From: Cellulophaga algicola DSM 14237
GTDB lineage: Bacteria > Bacteroidota > Bacteroidia > Flavobacteriales > Flavobacteriaceae
Direction of reading: 5' to 3'
NCBI RefSeq assembly: GCF_000186265.1
Contig: NC_014934.1
Location: 2,852,001-2,916,000 of the forward strand
Length of the DNA: 64,000 bases
The position numbers and the translations under genes are program-made. Under the pieces are notes generated by a model that was given only the letters and a program-made list of their open reading frames with translations, was not told the DNA's origin and searched no databases. Shown here piece after piece: positions 36,044 through 45,744 of the stretch. Within the stretch, counting starts at the first letter, position 1, and each line of letters begins with the position of its first letter.

Positions 36044-37354
36044 ATGCAAAAAGAACAAAGCAGCAAGAAAACGAATAAGAGATATGGTATTTTAGCCATG
36101 GTCTTTTTAACGGTAGTTATAAATTATTTAGATAGAAGTAACATTTCTGTTGCAGCTTTTGCCTTAAGTGAAGACTTAGATTTATCATCTGTTCAAATGG
36201 GATTTATTTTCTCTGCTTTCGCATGGACGTATGCTATTTTACAAATCCCTGGAGGATTTATGGCAGATAAAATAAAGACTAGAGTCTTGTATTCTGTGAT
36301 TATGGCATTATGGTCTATAGCTACTTTGGTTCAGGGAATGGCTAATTCGTTTGGTAGTTTATTGGGGTTAAGGGCTACCATCGGTATTTTTGAGGCACCT
36401 TCATACCCTACCAATAATGTTATTGTTACGCGTTGGTTTCCTGAAAAAGAGCGCGCATCTGCCATCGCAATTTATACGTCAGGTCAATTTTTAGGGCTTG
36501 CGTTTTTAACACCAGTTTTGACGGCTATTCAGAGTTATCTAGGTTGGCGAGGATTGTTTTATGTTTCAGGAGCTATAGGTTTAGTTTGGGCTGTGCTTTG
36601 GTATGTTCTATACAGAGATCCTAAAGAACATTCAACCATGAATCAAGAAGAAATAGACTATATTGCAGAAGGTGGTGGGTTGATAGACGGAGTGTCTGAT
36701 ACGGATAAAAAAGAGCAAGTAGAAAAATTTAGCTGGTCAGATTTAAGGGAAGTGTTTTCTTATCGAAAACTTTGGGGTTTATATATAGGACAATTTTGCT
36801 TGGGTACTATTATCATATTTTTTTTAACTTGGTTTCCAACGTATTTAGTGAAATATAGAGGGTTAGATTTTCTCGAGTCCGGTTTTTTAGCTTCAATTCC
36901 ATTTCTAGCAGCATTTTTTGGTGTGTTGTTATCAGGGTTTACTTCAGATTTTTTAATAAAAAGAGGCTATACTGTTGAGATAGCGCGCAAGCTACCTATC
37001 ATATGTGGAATGTTGCTTTCTACGGCAATTATAGGGGCAAACTATACAGATGATACATTTCTGGTGATTTTATTTTTATCTATTGCATTTTTTGGAAATG
37101 GTTTGGCGAGTATTGCTTGGGTATTTATTTCATTAATGGCTCCCAAAAAGCTTATAGGCCTTACGGGTGGTGCGTTTAATTTTATAGGTGGTTTATCAGG
37201 TATTGTTGTACCTGTTATTATTGGATACTTGGTTAAGGATGGGGATTTTAAGCCCGCCTTGTTTTTTATCGGAGCTATAGCTTTACTAGGTTTTATAAGT
37301 TACACTTTTATTGTAGGCAAAGTTGAGCGTATTGTTCCTAGATCAAAGAATTAA
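36044..37354 (+). CDS. MFS sugar-acid transporter (anion:cation symporter family)
   Basis: A 436-aa inner-membrane protein with about 12 membrane segments. VVINYLDRSNISVAAFAL at residues 24-41 is the typical start of the hexuronate/galactonate/phthalate group of the major facilitator superfamily. GGFMADKIKTR is the loop motif between helices 2 and 3, and FEAPSYPTNNVIVTRWFP is a further group hallmark. Relatives such as the galactonate or L-galactonate carriers import sugar acids with protons. It is the first gene of a three-gene run with a galactonate-dehydratase-like enzyme 12 bp downstream and a lactonase, which fits a substrate such as galactonate or an oxidised galactan product. Confidence 0.88.
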   Translation: MQKEQSSKKTNKRYGILAMVFLTVVINYLDRSNISVAAFALSEDLDLSSVQMGFIFSAFAWTYAILQIPGGFMADKIKTRVLYSVIMALWSIATLVQGMANSFGSLLGLRATIGIFEAPSYPTNNVIVTRWFPEKERASAIAIYTSGQFLGLAFLTPVLTAIQSYLGWRGLFYVSGAIGLVWAVLWYVLYRDPKEHSTMNQEEIDYIAEGGGLIDGVSDTDKKEQVEKFSWSDLREVFSYRKLWGLYIGQFCLGTIIIFFLTWFPTYLVKYRGLDFLESGFLASIPFLAAFFGVLLSGFTSDFLIKRGYTVEIARKLPIICGMLLSTAIIGANYTDDTFLVILFLSIAFFGNGLASIAWVFISLMAPKKLIGLTGGAFNFIGGLSGIVVPVIIGYLVKDGDFKPALFFIGAIALLGFISYTFIVGKVERIVPRSKN

Positions 37355-37366
37355 GAATTTACAGTT

Positions 37367-38527
37367 ATGAAAATAAAAGATATAAAAACCTATCCTATTA
37401 ATGTAGGATCCGGTAGCCAATTGGTAGTTAAGGTTGAAACAGATTCTGGAATATATGGATGGGGCGCTTCAGGATTATCAGGACGTGAACTTGCTGTTGT
37501 AGGTGCCATTAAACATTTCAAAGCTTTTTTAATTGGTAAGGATGCGAGGCAAATTGGAGCCCTATGGCAAGAAATGTATAGAGGTCAATATTTTGAAGGG
37601 GGGCGCGTACTGGCTGCAGCAATATCTGCAATAGATATTGCTTTGTATGATATTAAAGGTAAAGCCCTAGGGGTCCCTGTTTATGAATTATTAGGAGGAA
37701 AACAACGCGATTATGTAGACTGTTTTGCATCTGTACGTTTTACCACGAAAGAAGAGTTATTTGATTATTCACTTCTTTTGGTCAAAGAAGGATGGACAAT
37801 GCTTCGGTTGGCACCAGCAGAATTTGAATCACAAGAAGATAAAGGTCTCTTTGAATCCAGGAAATCAATAGCCCTATTATCAGAATGGCTCATCGATTTA
37901 AGAAAAGAGATTGGTTCTCAAATTACTTTAGGTATTGATTATCATACACGTTTAAATGCTGCAGAGACGTATTCATTTATCAGCAAGATGCCAGCGGGAA
38001 CAATAGATTTTATAGAAGAACCTATAAGAGATGAGAGCCCAGAGGCCTATGAAAGTCTTCGTAAGCTTGTAACGGTGCCTTTTACTATCGGTGAAGAATT
38101 TTCAAGCAAATGGCAATTTGTACCATTTATAGAGAAGAATATTACGCAATATGTTCGCCTTGATATTTGCAATGTGGGCGGTATTACAGAAGCTATGAAA
38201 GTGGCAGCAATGGCAGAAGCTCATTATATTGATCTAATGCCACATAATCCGTTAGGGCCTATTTGTACGGCGGCATCAATTCATTTGGCTGCAGCTTGCC
38301 CTAACTTTAGTTGGTTAGAAGAGGTGAATACGCCAGCGCAATATATGGGCACAAATGCACCAGAGTATTACCCATTACAACATATTTTAGAAGGGCCTCG
38401 GTATAAAGTTTTAGATACGCCAGGTTTAGGTGTAGAATTCAATGAAGATTTAGCGGCACAATCAGAATTTATTCCTGTAGAAATTCCTAGACTACACCGT
38501 AGTGATGGTTCTTTTACAAATTGGTAA
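37367..38527 (+). CDS. Enolase-superfamily sugar-acid dehydratase (galactonate dehydratase-like)
   Basis: A 386-aa cytoplasmic enzyme of the mandelate racemase group. It has the capping domain (IYGWGASGLSGRE), then a barrel with the GIDYHTR strand, whose His in DxH matches galactonate dehydratase, the metal-ligand stretches FIEEPI and IGEEF, and PHNPLGPICTAASIHLAA, very like the PHCPLGPI segment of DgoD. The KxK base of mandelate racemase is absent (MLRLAP), as it also is in the DgoD branch. The likely reaction is dehydration of a galactonate to 2-keto-3-deoxy-galactonate; D- or L-galactonate cannot be decided. It is followed by an SMP-30 lactonase, which would supply the acid from a lactone. 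Confidence 0.82.
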   Translation: MKIKDIKTYPINVGSGSQLVVKVETDSGIYGWGASGLSGRELAVVGAIKHFKAFLIGKDARQIGALWQEMYRGQYFEGGRVLAAAISAIDIALYDIKGKALGVPVYELLGGKQRDYVDCFASVRFTTKEELFDYSLLLVKEGWTMLRLAPAEFESQEDKGLFESRKSIALLSEWLIDLRKEIGSQITLGIDYHTRLNAAETYSFISKMPAGTIDFIEEPIRDESPEAYESLRKLVTVPFTIGEEFSSKWQFVPFIEKNITQYVRLDICNVGGITEAMKVAAMAEAHYIDLMPHNPLGPICTAASIHLAAACPNFSWLEEVNTPAQYMGTNAPEYYPLQHILEGPRYKVLDTPGLGVEFNEDLAAQSEFIPVEIPRLHRSDGSFTNW

Positions 38528-38556
38528 TGTAATAAGTGTAACTAAAAATAGATCAA

Positions 38557-39585
38557 GTGTTTGCTAAAAGTATAAGTGTCTTTATTGTTGTCCTCATCCT
38601 ATCTAGTTGTAAGAATGGAAAAGAAGCTATAGTTGTTTCTAATAGTGAGTTAACCGCTAAATTCTCTATTGAAATTTTGACCGATGAAGGTAATTTGGTT
38701 ATAGATAAACACAGTAGTATCGAAATTCTGGCAGATGGCTTTACGTGGACGGAGGGGCCACTGTATATAGAAAATGGAGACTATCTTTTGTTTTCTGATA
38801 TACCAAATAGTAAAGTTTTTAAGATTGATGCTCAAGGAAAAACGAGTGTCTATTTGCACCCGTCAGGAAATGATGTAAAGAATTATACAGGAAAGGAAGC
38901 TGGCTCTAATGCTTTGATGTATTATAAAGATCAATTAATTCTGATGCAACAGGGGGAGAGGCGAATTGCTAAAATGAAGGCACCGATAGATTCTCCTAAA
39001 GAAAGCTATGAGATGATTGTAGATACATATGAAGGCAAAAGATTAAATAGTCCAAATGATGGGGTGTTTGATGCGCTTGGCAACCTTTATTTTACGGATC
39101 CTCCTTATGGTTTGCCTAATGGAATAAATGATGTGACAAAAGAGCTAGATTTTCAGGGGGTATATTGTTTGCTGACTTCTGGAGAACTAATACTGCTTGA
39201 CAAAGAAATAAAATACCCTAATGGCATAACGCTATCACCAGATGAGAAAACACTTTATGTAGCTGCCTCTGACCCTGAAAAAGCAGCTTGGTATTCCTAT
39301 AAAATTGCGCAACCAGGAACAGTGAGTGATAAAAGATTGTTTTATGATGTTACGGCTCTAGATCGTGATAAAAAACACAAGGGATTGCCAGACGGGATGA
39401 AAACAAATCATGACGGATATCTATTTGCTACTGGTCCGGATGGTGTATGGGTTTTTAATCCTAATGGAGTTGCAATTGCTAGAATTCATACGGGAGTACT
39501 GACGGCAAATTGCGCTTTATCTACAGATGAATCTCAATTATTCTTAACAGCCGATGATTATATCTTAAAGGTAACTTTAAAATAA
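38557..39585 (+). CDS. SMP-30/gluconolactonase-family lipoprotein
   Basis: A 342-aa six-bladed propeller lactonase. The frame opens with GTG at 38557, which gives an exact lipoprotein signal (LILSSC, Cys18); no better ATG lies upstream. SMP-30 hallmarks are EGPLYIENGDYLLFSDI, LNSPNDGVFDALGNLYFTDPPYG (metal-binding Asn-Asp), PNGITLSPDEKTLYVA and LPDGMKTNHDGYLFATGPDGV. These enzymes open aldonolactones using a divalent metal. The lipid anchor puts it in the periplasm, so it could open lactones before import by the MFS carrier two genes upstream. It lies 29 bp after the dehydratase stop. Confidence 0.87.
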   Translation: MFAKSISVFIVVLILSSCKNGKEAIVVSNSELTAKFSIEILTDEGNLVIDKHSSIEILADGFTWTEGPLYIENGDYLLFSDIPNSKVFKIDAQGKTSVYLHPSGNDVKNYTGKEAGSNALMYYKDQLILMQQGERRIAKMKAPIDSPKESYEMIVDTYEGKRLNSPNDGVFDALGNLYFTDPPYGLPNGINDVTKELDFQGVYCLLTSGELILLDKEIKYPNGITLSPDEKTLYVAASDPEKAAWYSYKIAQPGTVSDKRLFYDVTALDRDKKHKGLPDGMKTNHDGYLFATGPDGVWVFNPNGVAIARIHTGVLTANCALSTDESQLFLTADDYILKVTLK

Positions 39586-39643
39586 AGCACATGTATGCGC
39601 TTTTCGTTATTTTTTGAGCTTATGGATAGCTTTAATTATAAGC

Positions 39644-39729
39644 AGCTGCTTATTAGTGTTTTAAGGTTTAAAGGTCTGGTGTCGGATTAAAAATCTATAC
39701 ATATGTTCTAGCTTTTAAATCATTTGCTA
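39644..39729 (+). promoter_or_regulatory. Shared promoter module upstream of the L-galactose operon
   Basis: This is the second copy of the module at 35817. AGCTGCTTATTAGTGTTTTA lies at 39644-39663, CATATGTTCTAG starts 56 bp after its first base at 39700, and AATCATTTGCTATC (TTTGCTA at 39723) follows where the first copy has AATAGTTTGCTACA. It ends about 100 bp before the ATG at 39830. The direct repeat of CATATGTT seen in the first copy is missing. The matched spacing suggests one regulator for both + strand operons, with the neighbouring hybrid two-component protein as first candidate. Confidence 0.65.
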
Positions 39730-39829
39730 TCTTTAGAAAAACGGATATTATCGAACTTTACACGTGTTAAATCTGTACATAGAATTAACAAACTTTAAAG
39801 TAATTTCAAACACCTATAATACCGCATTA

Positions 39830-40840
39830 ATGAAATATATCGTTTGTGAAAAACCAGGAGAATTTCTTTTAAAAGAAAAAGAGGCACCTGTTAGAAAAGA
39901 GAATGAAGCCTTGCTTAAAATAAAAAAAGTAGGAATTTGTGGTACAGATTTACATGCTTATGGAGGCAATCAAGCTTTTTTTACATATCCTCGAATTTTA
40001 GGTCATGAATTGGCTTCAGAGGTAGTGGAGATTGGTGCCAATGAGCGTGGAATTAAAGCAGGAGATAAGGTGGTGGTAATGCCTTACATAAGCTGTGGAA
40101 AATGTATAGCTTGCCGCAATGGTAAAACAAATTGCTGTACAAATATAAGCGTGTTAGGGGTGCATAGTGACGGAGGGATGCAAGAGATGATTACAGTTCC
40201 TACCAATATTTTGTTACTAGCAAATAATTTATCTGATGATCAGATGGCTATAGTAGAACCTTTGGCTATTGGAGCACATGCCATACGCAGAGCGCAAATA
40301 ACTCCAGGAGAAACAGTGGCTGTAGTTGGTTGTGGACCAATAGGAATAGGAATCATGAAACTCGCACAGATTGCAGGAGCAAAAGTAATTGCCCTAGATA
40401 TGAATGAGCAGCGTTTGCAATATGCTAAAGATAAGATAGGTGTAGATTATGTGGTAAACGTTGCTAATGATCCTGTGGCAAAAATTACTGAAATTACAAA
40501 TGGAGATTTATGTACTGCAGTTTTTGATGCTTCGGGTCATAAAGGCGCTTTAGAAATGTGTCCTTCGTACATGTCTCACGGAGGTAGGTTTATTCTAGTG
40601 GGTTTATCTAAAGGAGAACTTACGTATACACATCCTGCCATACATGCAAAAGAAATGACCTTAATGTGTAGTAGAAATGCTACAACCGAAGATTTTGAGC
40701 ATGTTATTAATGTTTTAGATCAATTTCCAACGGCATCATTTATTACACATTCTGTTCCGTTTACAGCAATGATTGAAAATTTTGATAGTTGGTTAAAACC
40801 AGAAACAGGCGTAATTAAAGCCACTGTAAATTTTAGTTAA
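39830..40840 (+). CDS. Zinc-dependent alcohol dehydrogenase, probable L-galactonate 5-dehydrogenase
   Basis: A 336-aa cytoplasmic MDR enzyme. I use the ATG at 39830 (MKYIVCEKPGEF); the frame is open further up to a GTG at 39764, but that adds unrelated residues. The catalytic zinc site is GICGTDLHAYGG and LGHELASEV, and the structural zinc lobe is complete (CGKCIACRNGKTNCC). The Rossmann motif is VVGCGPIGIG. Relatives include sorbitol/idonate dehydrogenases and E. coli LgoD, which makes tagaturonate from L-galactonate. The next two genes, altronate dehydratase (4 bp away) and tagaturonate reductase, are exactly the enzymes needed after that step, so I infer the LgoD reaction. Confidence 0.82.
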   Translation: MKYIVCEKPGEFLLKEKEAPVRKENEALLKIKKVGICGTDLHAYGGNQAFFTYPRILGHELASEVVEIGANERGIKAGDKVVVMPYISCGKCIACRNGKTNCCTNISVLGVHSDGGMQEMITVPTNILLLANNLSDDQMAIVEPLAIGAHAIRRAQITPGETVAVVGCGPIGIGIMKLAQIAGAKVIALDMNEQRLQYAKDKIGVDYVVNVANDPVAKITEITNGDLCTAVFDASGHKGALEMCPSYMSHGGRFILVGLSKGELTYTHPAIHAKEMTLMCSRNATTEDFEHVINVLDQFPTASFITHSVPFTAMIENFDSWLKPETGVIKATVNFS

Positions 40841-40844
40841 ATAG

Positions 40845-42497
40845 ATGCAAAAAAGCTATGTTCAAATAGACTTGAAAGACAACATTATTGTTGCGATTAC
40901 GAACCTAGAAAAAGGGCTAGTAACTTCCGTTGCAGGAACAGAAGTCACTTTAAAAGAACCTATAAAGCAGAAACATAAATTTGCACTTTATGATTTTAGC
41001 GTAGGAGATGAGCTATTCATGTACGGCGTTTTAATAGGTAAAGCAACCAAAGAAATTCTTTCGGGTACCGCTATTACCGTTGATAATGTCAAACATGCAT
41101 CGGCAACATTTAGTGCTGCCAAAGAGCAGTTTGTTTGGCAAGCACCAGATGTTACTAAATTTAAGAATAGCACGTTTAAGGGGTACCATAGAAAAGATAC
41201 TAAAGTAGGTACCGCAAACTACTGGTTAGTAATACCGTTAACTTTTTGTGAAAATAGAAATATAGATGTTCTCGAGGCAGCGCTTTCTGAGAAACTAGGA
41301 TATCAAACTAAAAAAGATTTTGCCGTAGATACTGATGCCTTAATCCGCAATTACAAGGCCGGTGCTTCTAAAGAAAAGCTTTTAAATACTCCTATAATTG
41401 CTACCCATGAAGAAATGGCAAAAAAAAGGGTGTTCCCGAATGTCGACGGAATTAAGTTTTTAAAACATGACGGTGGTTGTGGAGGTATTAGACAAGATTC
41501 TGAAACGCTTTGCAAGCTATTAGCGGGGTATATTGCTAACCCGAATGTTGCGGGAGCTACAATTTTAAGTCTTGGATGCCAAAATGCCCAAATATCCATG
41601 TTGCATAATGCATTAAAATCGTTAAATATAGATGGTGATAAGCCTGTACATTATTTAGAACAACAAGGAAGTTTAAGTGAAAGACATTTTATAGAAGAAG
41701 CTGTAAAAGTTACTTTTTTAGGCTTGATAGAGGCCAATGAGATAGAACGAAAACCAGCACCATTAAGTAAGTTGGTGCTAGGATTAGAGTGTGGTGGTTC
41801 TGATGGTTTTTCAGGAATATCTGCAAATCCAGCGTTGGGGTATGCTTCAGATTTATTGGTAGCCTTAGGCGGTAGTCCTGTGTTAGCAGAGTTCCCAGAA
41901 TTAAACGGGGTAGAGCAAGAAATGATTAACCGCTGCGCGACAGAAAAAGACGCGAAAAAGTTTTATAACTTAATGCGTGCCTATTCGGCTGCCGCTGTGG
42001 CTGTTGGTTCTGGTTTTGAAAATAATCCATCACCAGGAAATATAAAAGATGGCTTGATAACAGATGCCATGAAATCTGCCGGTGCAGCTAAAAAAGGAGG
42101 AACTTCTCCTGTTGTTGCAGTTTTAGATTATACGGAACAGGTGACCAAACCCGGATTAAATTTACTGTGTACCCCAGGTAATGATGTAGAGTCTACAACA
42201 GGTCTAGTAGGGTCTGGATGCAATATTGTTGTCTTTACAACAGGTTTAGGGACACCTACAGGAAACCCCGTAGCTCCTGTTTTGAAAATGTCTAGTAATA
42301 CAAATTTATACGAACGTATGAATGATATTATTGATATCAACGCAGGTACTGTAATTAGCGGAGAAGATACCATAGCGACTATGGGTGAAAAAATATTAGA
42401 ACATATTATAAAAGTAGCAAGCGGTGAGTTTGCGTCAAAAGCCGTACTACATGGGAATAACGACTTTATTCCTTGGAAAAGAGGAGTCTCTTTATAA
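40845..42497 (+). CDS. uxaA: Altronate dehydratase
   Basis: A 550-aa enzyme with the two parts of UxaA fused: an N-terminal SAF domain (residues about 10-95, FALYDFSVGDELFMYG) and a C-terminal dehydratase domain. Family marks are the HDGGCGG segment, SLGCQNAQ, LECGGSDGFSGISANPALG, and STTGLVGSGCNIVVFTTGLGTPTGNPVAPVLKMSSN near the end. It removes water from D-altronate to give 2-keto-3-deoxy-D-gluconate in the cytoplasm and needs a metal. It lies between the L-galactonate dehydrogenase-like gene and tagaturonate reductase. No uronate isomerase (UxaC) is nearby, so galacturonate is not the obvious source of tagaturonate here. Confidence 0.93.
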   Translation: MQKSYVQIDLKDNIIVAITNLEKGLVTSVAGTEVTLKEPIKQKHKFALYDFSVGDELFMYGVLIGKATKEILSGTAITVDNVKHASATFSAAKEQFVWQAPDVTKFKNSTFKGYHRKDTKVGTANYWLVIPLTFCENRNIDVLEAALSEKLGYQTKKDFAVDTDALIRNYKAGASKEKLLNTPIIATHEEMAKKRVFPNVDGIKFLKHDGGCGGIRQDSETLCKLLAGYIANPNVAGATILSLGCQNAQISMLHNALKSLNIDGDKPVHYLEQQGSLSERHFIEEAVKVTFLGLIEANEIERKPAPLSKLVLGLECGGSDGFSGISANPALGYASDLLVALGGSPVLAEFPELNGVEQEMINRCATEKDAKKFYNLMRAYSAAAVAVGSGFENNPSPGNIKDGLITDAMKSAGAAKKGGTSPVVAVLDYTEQVTKPGLNLLCTPGNDVESTTGLVGSGCNIVVFTTGLGTPTGNPVAPVLKMSSNTNLYERMNDIIDINAGTVISGEDTIATMGEKILEHIIKVASGEFASKAVLHGNNDFIPWKRGVSL

Positions 42498-42531
42498 ATT
42501 ATTTTTCAGTTTAAAGAAAAGTAAACGCACG

Positions 42532-44010
42532 ATGATAGTAGAAAAAAAGGCAGTGAAAATGAAAATATTAGATAGAACTACAGCAAATAAACCAATTACT
42601 CACCCAGTGAAAGTACTACAATTTGGAGGAGGAAATTTTTTAAGAGCCTTTTGTGATTGGATGTTTGATGTTTTAAATAAAACTACTGATTTTAATGGAA
42701 GTGTTGTGGTGGTTAAACCCACAGAACGTGGTGATTATAAGGCGTTAAGAGCTCAGGATGGTTTGTTTCATGTTGCGCTAGATGGGGTCCGTAATGGAAC
42801 GTTAGTTTCAGAAGTAAGCTTAGTAGAATCTGTGAGTGATGTTATCCAACCTTATACAGAATGGGATAAATACCTACAATTAGCTGAGCAACCAGAAATG
42901 CGGTTTATTGTTTCTAATACCACAGAGGCAGGAATAAAATTTTCGGAGAATGATAAACAAACAGATTTTCCTCCGCATGAGTTTCCTGCAAAATTAACAC
43001 TATGGTTATACCACCGATTTAATTTTTTTAACGGCGCGGTAGATAAAGGCTGTATTTTATTGCCCTGTGAACTTATAGAAAACAATGGAGAGGCTTTGAA
43101 AAGTACAGTTCTCCAATATTCAAAACATTGGAATTTAGAAAAAGAGTTTGCGGCTTGGATAGAAAAACATAACTATTTCTGTAGTACTTTGGTAGATAGG
43201 ATCGTTTCAGGTTTTCCTGAGGATCGTAAAGAAGCTATTGAAAACCAACTAGGTTTTAAAGATGAATTACTGGTAGCTGGTGAAGATTATCATAGTTGGG
43301 TCATTAAAGCACCATCTATAGTAAAAGCAGAACTACCTTTTGCACAAACAAATCTAAACGTACAGTTTGTAGAAGATTTATCGGCATATAGAGAAATGAA
43401 GGTCCGTATTTTAAACGGAGCACATACTTCTTTGGTGCCTGTTGGCTATTTAGCAGGCTTACGCACGGTAAAAGAAAGTATGGACGATTCTGTAGTTTGT
43501 AATCATGTGATGAAAGTACTTTCTACCGAAATAAAACCTACACTTAGCAATTTTTCTACAGCAGAAATAGATGCATTTATAAATTCGGTCATAGATCGTT
43601 TTAAGAACCCAACATTAAAACATTTCCTAATTGCAATTTCGCTGAATAGTACCTCTAAATTTCAAGCACGTTTGCTACCTGCTTTTATAGAGTATACGCA
43701 ACTGAAGGGCGTTTTTCCAAAAAGAATAGCCTTTTCTTTAGCGTGTATGATACGCTTTTATAAAGGAGATTTTAAGGGCGATAAAATAGCAGTGAATGAT
43801 GATGTAAAGGTTCTAGACTTCTTTAGCCAAGAATGGGGAAAGGTGACCAAAGAGGAGCAAACTATAGATGATTTAGTGCAGAATGTACTTTCTAATAGTG
43901 CTATTGTGGGAACAGATCTGAGCCAGTATCCTGGTTTGGTAAAGTATATTTCAGAAGCCTTATTAGCAATAGATAAAATAGGAGTAAAAGCGTATTTAAA
44001 CACCTTGTAA
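42532..44010 (+). CDS. uxaB: Tagaturonate reductase
   Basis: About 492 aa, a mannitol dehydrogenase-family oxidoreductase. The frame is open back to 42424 inside uxaA, but ATG 42532 (or 42559) lies just before the conserved KVLQFGGGNFLRAFCDWMFD cofactor-binding start, so the overlap is probably not translated. Further signs are RFIVSNTTEAGIKF, LPCELIENNGEAL, STLVDRIVSGFP and the catalytic region KVRILNGAHTSLVPVGYLAG with its Lys and Asn. It reduces D-tagaturonate to D-altronate with NADH. It lies directly after altronate dehydratase and 9 bp before the lactonase. Confidence 0.92.
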   Translation: MIVEKKAVKMKILDRTTANKPITHPVKVLQFGGGNFLRAFCDWMFDVLNKTTDFNGSVVVVKPTERGDYKALRAQDGLFHVALDGVRNGTLVSEVSLVESVSDVIQPYTEWDKYLQLAEQPEMRFIVSNTTEAGIKFSENDKQTDFPPHEFPAKLTLWLYHRFNFFNGAVDKGCILLPCELIENNGEALKSTVLQYSKHWNLEKEFAAWIEKHNYFCSTLVDRIVSGFPEDRKEAIENQLGFKDELLVAGEDYHSWVIKAPSIVKAELPFAQTNLNVQFVEDLSAYREMKVRILNGAHTSLVPVGYLAGLRTVKESMDDSVVCNHVMKVLSTEIKPTLSNFSTAEIDAFINSVIDRFKNPTLKHFLIAISLNSTSKFQARLLPAFIEYTQLKGVFPKRIAFSLACMIRFYKGDFKGDKIAVNDDVKVLDFFSQEWGKVTKEEQTIDDLVQNVLSNSAIVGTDLSQYPGLVKYISEALLAIDKIGVKAYLNTL

Positions 44011-44019
44011 GAAAGCGAT

Positions 44020-44847
44020 ATGATTATAGATTCACATCAACATTTTTGGAAATACGAACCAAAAAAACATAGTTGGATAGACGATGACATGGCCGTAATC
44101 AGAAAAGATTTTATGCCAGCAAGTCTTAAGAAAACCTATTTTGAAAACGGTATAGATGGGTGCGTGGCAGTTGAAGCAAACCAAAGTACACTAGAGACCG
44201 ATTTTTTAATGGATTTGGCTTCTAAGAACGATTTTATAAAAGGAATTGTGGGTTGGGTAGACTTTAGAGCCGATGATATTGAAGAGGTATTAAAACATTA
44301 CCATCAGTTTCCTATTGTTAAAGGTTTTCGCCATGTAGTTCAAGGAGAGGCAGATCATAATTTTTTATTGAGACCCGATTTTTTAAACGGAATTTTAAAA
44401 TTAGAGCAGTATAATTTTACGTATGATATTCTTGTATTTCCTCATCAATTAGGAGCTGTTTTAGAATTTGTGAAAAAGTTTCCGAAAATCAATTTTGTTA
44501 TAGATCATATTGCAAAGCCCTATATCAAAGATGGTTTTTTTGAAGGTTGGGCAGTGCTTATGGAGGCTATCGGAAAAGAGCCTAATGTGTTTTGTAAACT
44601 CTCAGGGATGATTACCGAAGCAGATTATAACACTTGGAAACCAGAACAATTACAACCCTATATGCAATGGGTGTTAGATGCTTTTGGAGCTGATAAATTA
44701 CTGTTTGGTTCTGATTGGCCCGTATGTTTAGTGGCAGGAAATTATCAAAAGGTAAAAGAAATAGTGACCAATTTTATTGCGCAGTTGCCAGAGGAAGATC
44801 AGGTCAAAATTATGGGCTTGAATGCCATAAAGTTTTACAATTTATAA
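44020..44847 (+). CDS. Amidohydrolase-family sugar lactonase (L-fucono/L-galactono-lactonase type)
   Basis: A 275-aa TIM-barrel hydrolase of the COG3618 group. MIIDSHQHFWKYEPKKHSW at the start carries the HxH metal pair, VKGFRHVVQGE and FVIDHIAKP supply further ligands, and LFGSDWPVCLVAG holds the conserved Asp. Members of this group open L-fucono- and L-galactono-1,5-lactones or related lactones. It sits 10 bp before an L-fucose-dehydrogenase-like SDR, the same pair found in the oxidative L-fucose pathway. With LgoD-, UxaB- and UxaA-like enzymes upstream, L-galactono-1,5-lactone is the substrate I favour. Confidence 0.88.
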   Translation: MIIDSHQHFWKYEPKKHSWIDDDMAVIRKDFMPASLKKTYFENGIDGCVAVEANQSTLETDFLMDLASKNDFIKGIVGWVDFRADDIEEVLKHYHQFPIVKGFRHVVQGEADHNFLLRPDFLNGILKLEQYNFTYDILVFPHQLGAVLEFVKKFPKINFVIDHIAKPYIKDGFFEGWAVLMEAIGKEPNVFCKLSGMITEADYNTWKPEQLQPYMQWVLDAFGADKLLFGSDWPVCLVAGNYQKVKEIVTNFIAQLPEEDQVKIMGLNAIKFYNL

Positions 44848-44857
44848 AATATAGCAG

Positions 44858-45649
44858 ATGGATTTGAAGTTAAAAGATAAAATCATTGTAGTCACTGGTG
44901 CTGCAGGTATAAAAGGAAGCATAGGAGAAACTATAGTTCAACATTTGGCTGCAGAAGGTGCAATTCCGGTAATTGTTTGTCGTAATGATAGAGGGTTTGG
45001 ATACGAGAAAGAATTACAAGAAAAGGGGATTGATGCGTTGTTTGTAAAAACAGATTTATCGGATGCTGTTCAGATTGAAGCAGCAGTTAAAAAAATAGAA
45101 AATAAATACGGTAAAATCGATGCGCTAATTAATAATGTAGGCGTAAATGATGGTGCAGGTTTAGATGCTTCTATTGATGATTTTATGTACTCTTTAAAGC
45201 TAAATATGGTAAGTTATTTTGCAATGACTAAATACTGCCTTCCGATGTTGAAAAAAACAAAAGGAAATATTCTAAATATAGGTTCTAAAGTTGCGCTTAC
45301 GGGGCAAGGAGGAACATCTGGCTATGCCGCTTCTAAAGGAGGTGTTTTTGGTCTAACTCGTGAATGGGCTGTGGATTTAATAAAATTCGGAATTCGTTCT
45401 AATGCTATAGTTATTGCAGAAAGTTGGACACCTGCCTATGATGCTTGGATAAAAACCTTAGAAAACGGCGAAGAGAAATTGAATGCTATTGTAAAGAAAA
45501 TTCCTTTAGAAAATAGAATGACCATGCCTGCGGAAATCGCAGATCAATGTTTGTTTACCATCTCAGAGAAATCATCACATACTACTGGGCAATTTATTAC
45601 CGTAGATGGCGGATACGTGCATTTGGATAGATCACTACTCACAGAATAA
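44858..45649 (+). CDS. SDR dehydrogenase, L-fucose/L-galactose dehydrogenase type
   Basis: A 263-aa short-chain dehydrogenase. VVTGAAGIKGSIGE is the nucleotide-binding turn, NNVGVND the inner motif, and ISK-region residues are Ser in LNIGSKVAL with the catalytic pair in GYAASKGG. The C-terminal part (AESWTPAYDAWI, IPLENRMTMPAEIADQ, SHTTGQFITVDGGYVHLDRSL) closely follows bacterial L-fucose dehydrogenases, which also oxidise L-galactose and D-arabinose at C1. The expected product is the 1,5-lactone, the substrate of the lactonase 10 bp upstream. Because no fuconate dehydratase follows, L-galactose fits better than L-fucose. Confidence 0.85.
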   Translation: MDLKLKDKIIVVTGAAGIKGSIGETIVQHLAAEGAIPVIVCRNDRGFGYEKELQEKGIDALFVKTDLSDAVQIEAAVKKIENKYGKIDALINNVGVNDGAGLDASIDDFMYSLKLNMVSYFAMTKYCLPMLKKTKGNILNIGSKVALTGQGGTSGYAASKGGVFGLTREWAVDLIKFGIRSNAIVIAESWTPAYDAWIKTLENGEEKLNAIVKKIPLENRMTMPAEIADQCLFTISEKSSHTTGQFITVDGGYVHLDRSLLTE

Positions 45650-45744
45650 GATTAAAAGACATTTGTGTTATGATTTAAGACGCTTATCGCCTTGAAGCAC
45701 CCCTGTCATTTCTATTTTTGATTTTAAAATTAATCAACCCACAT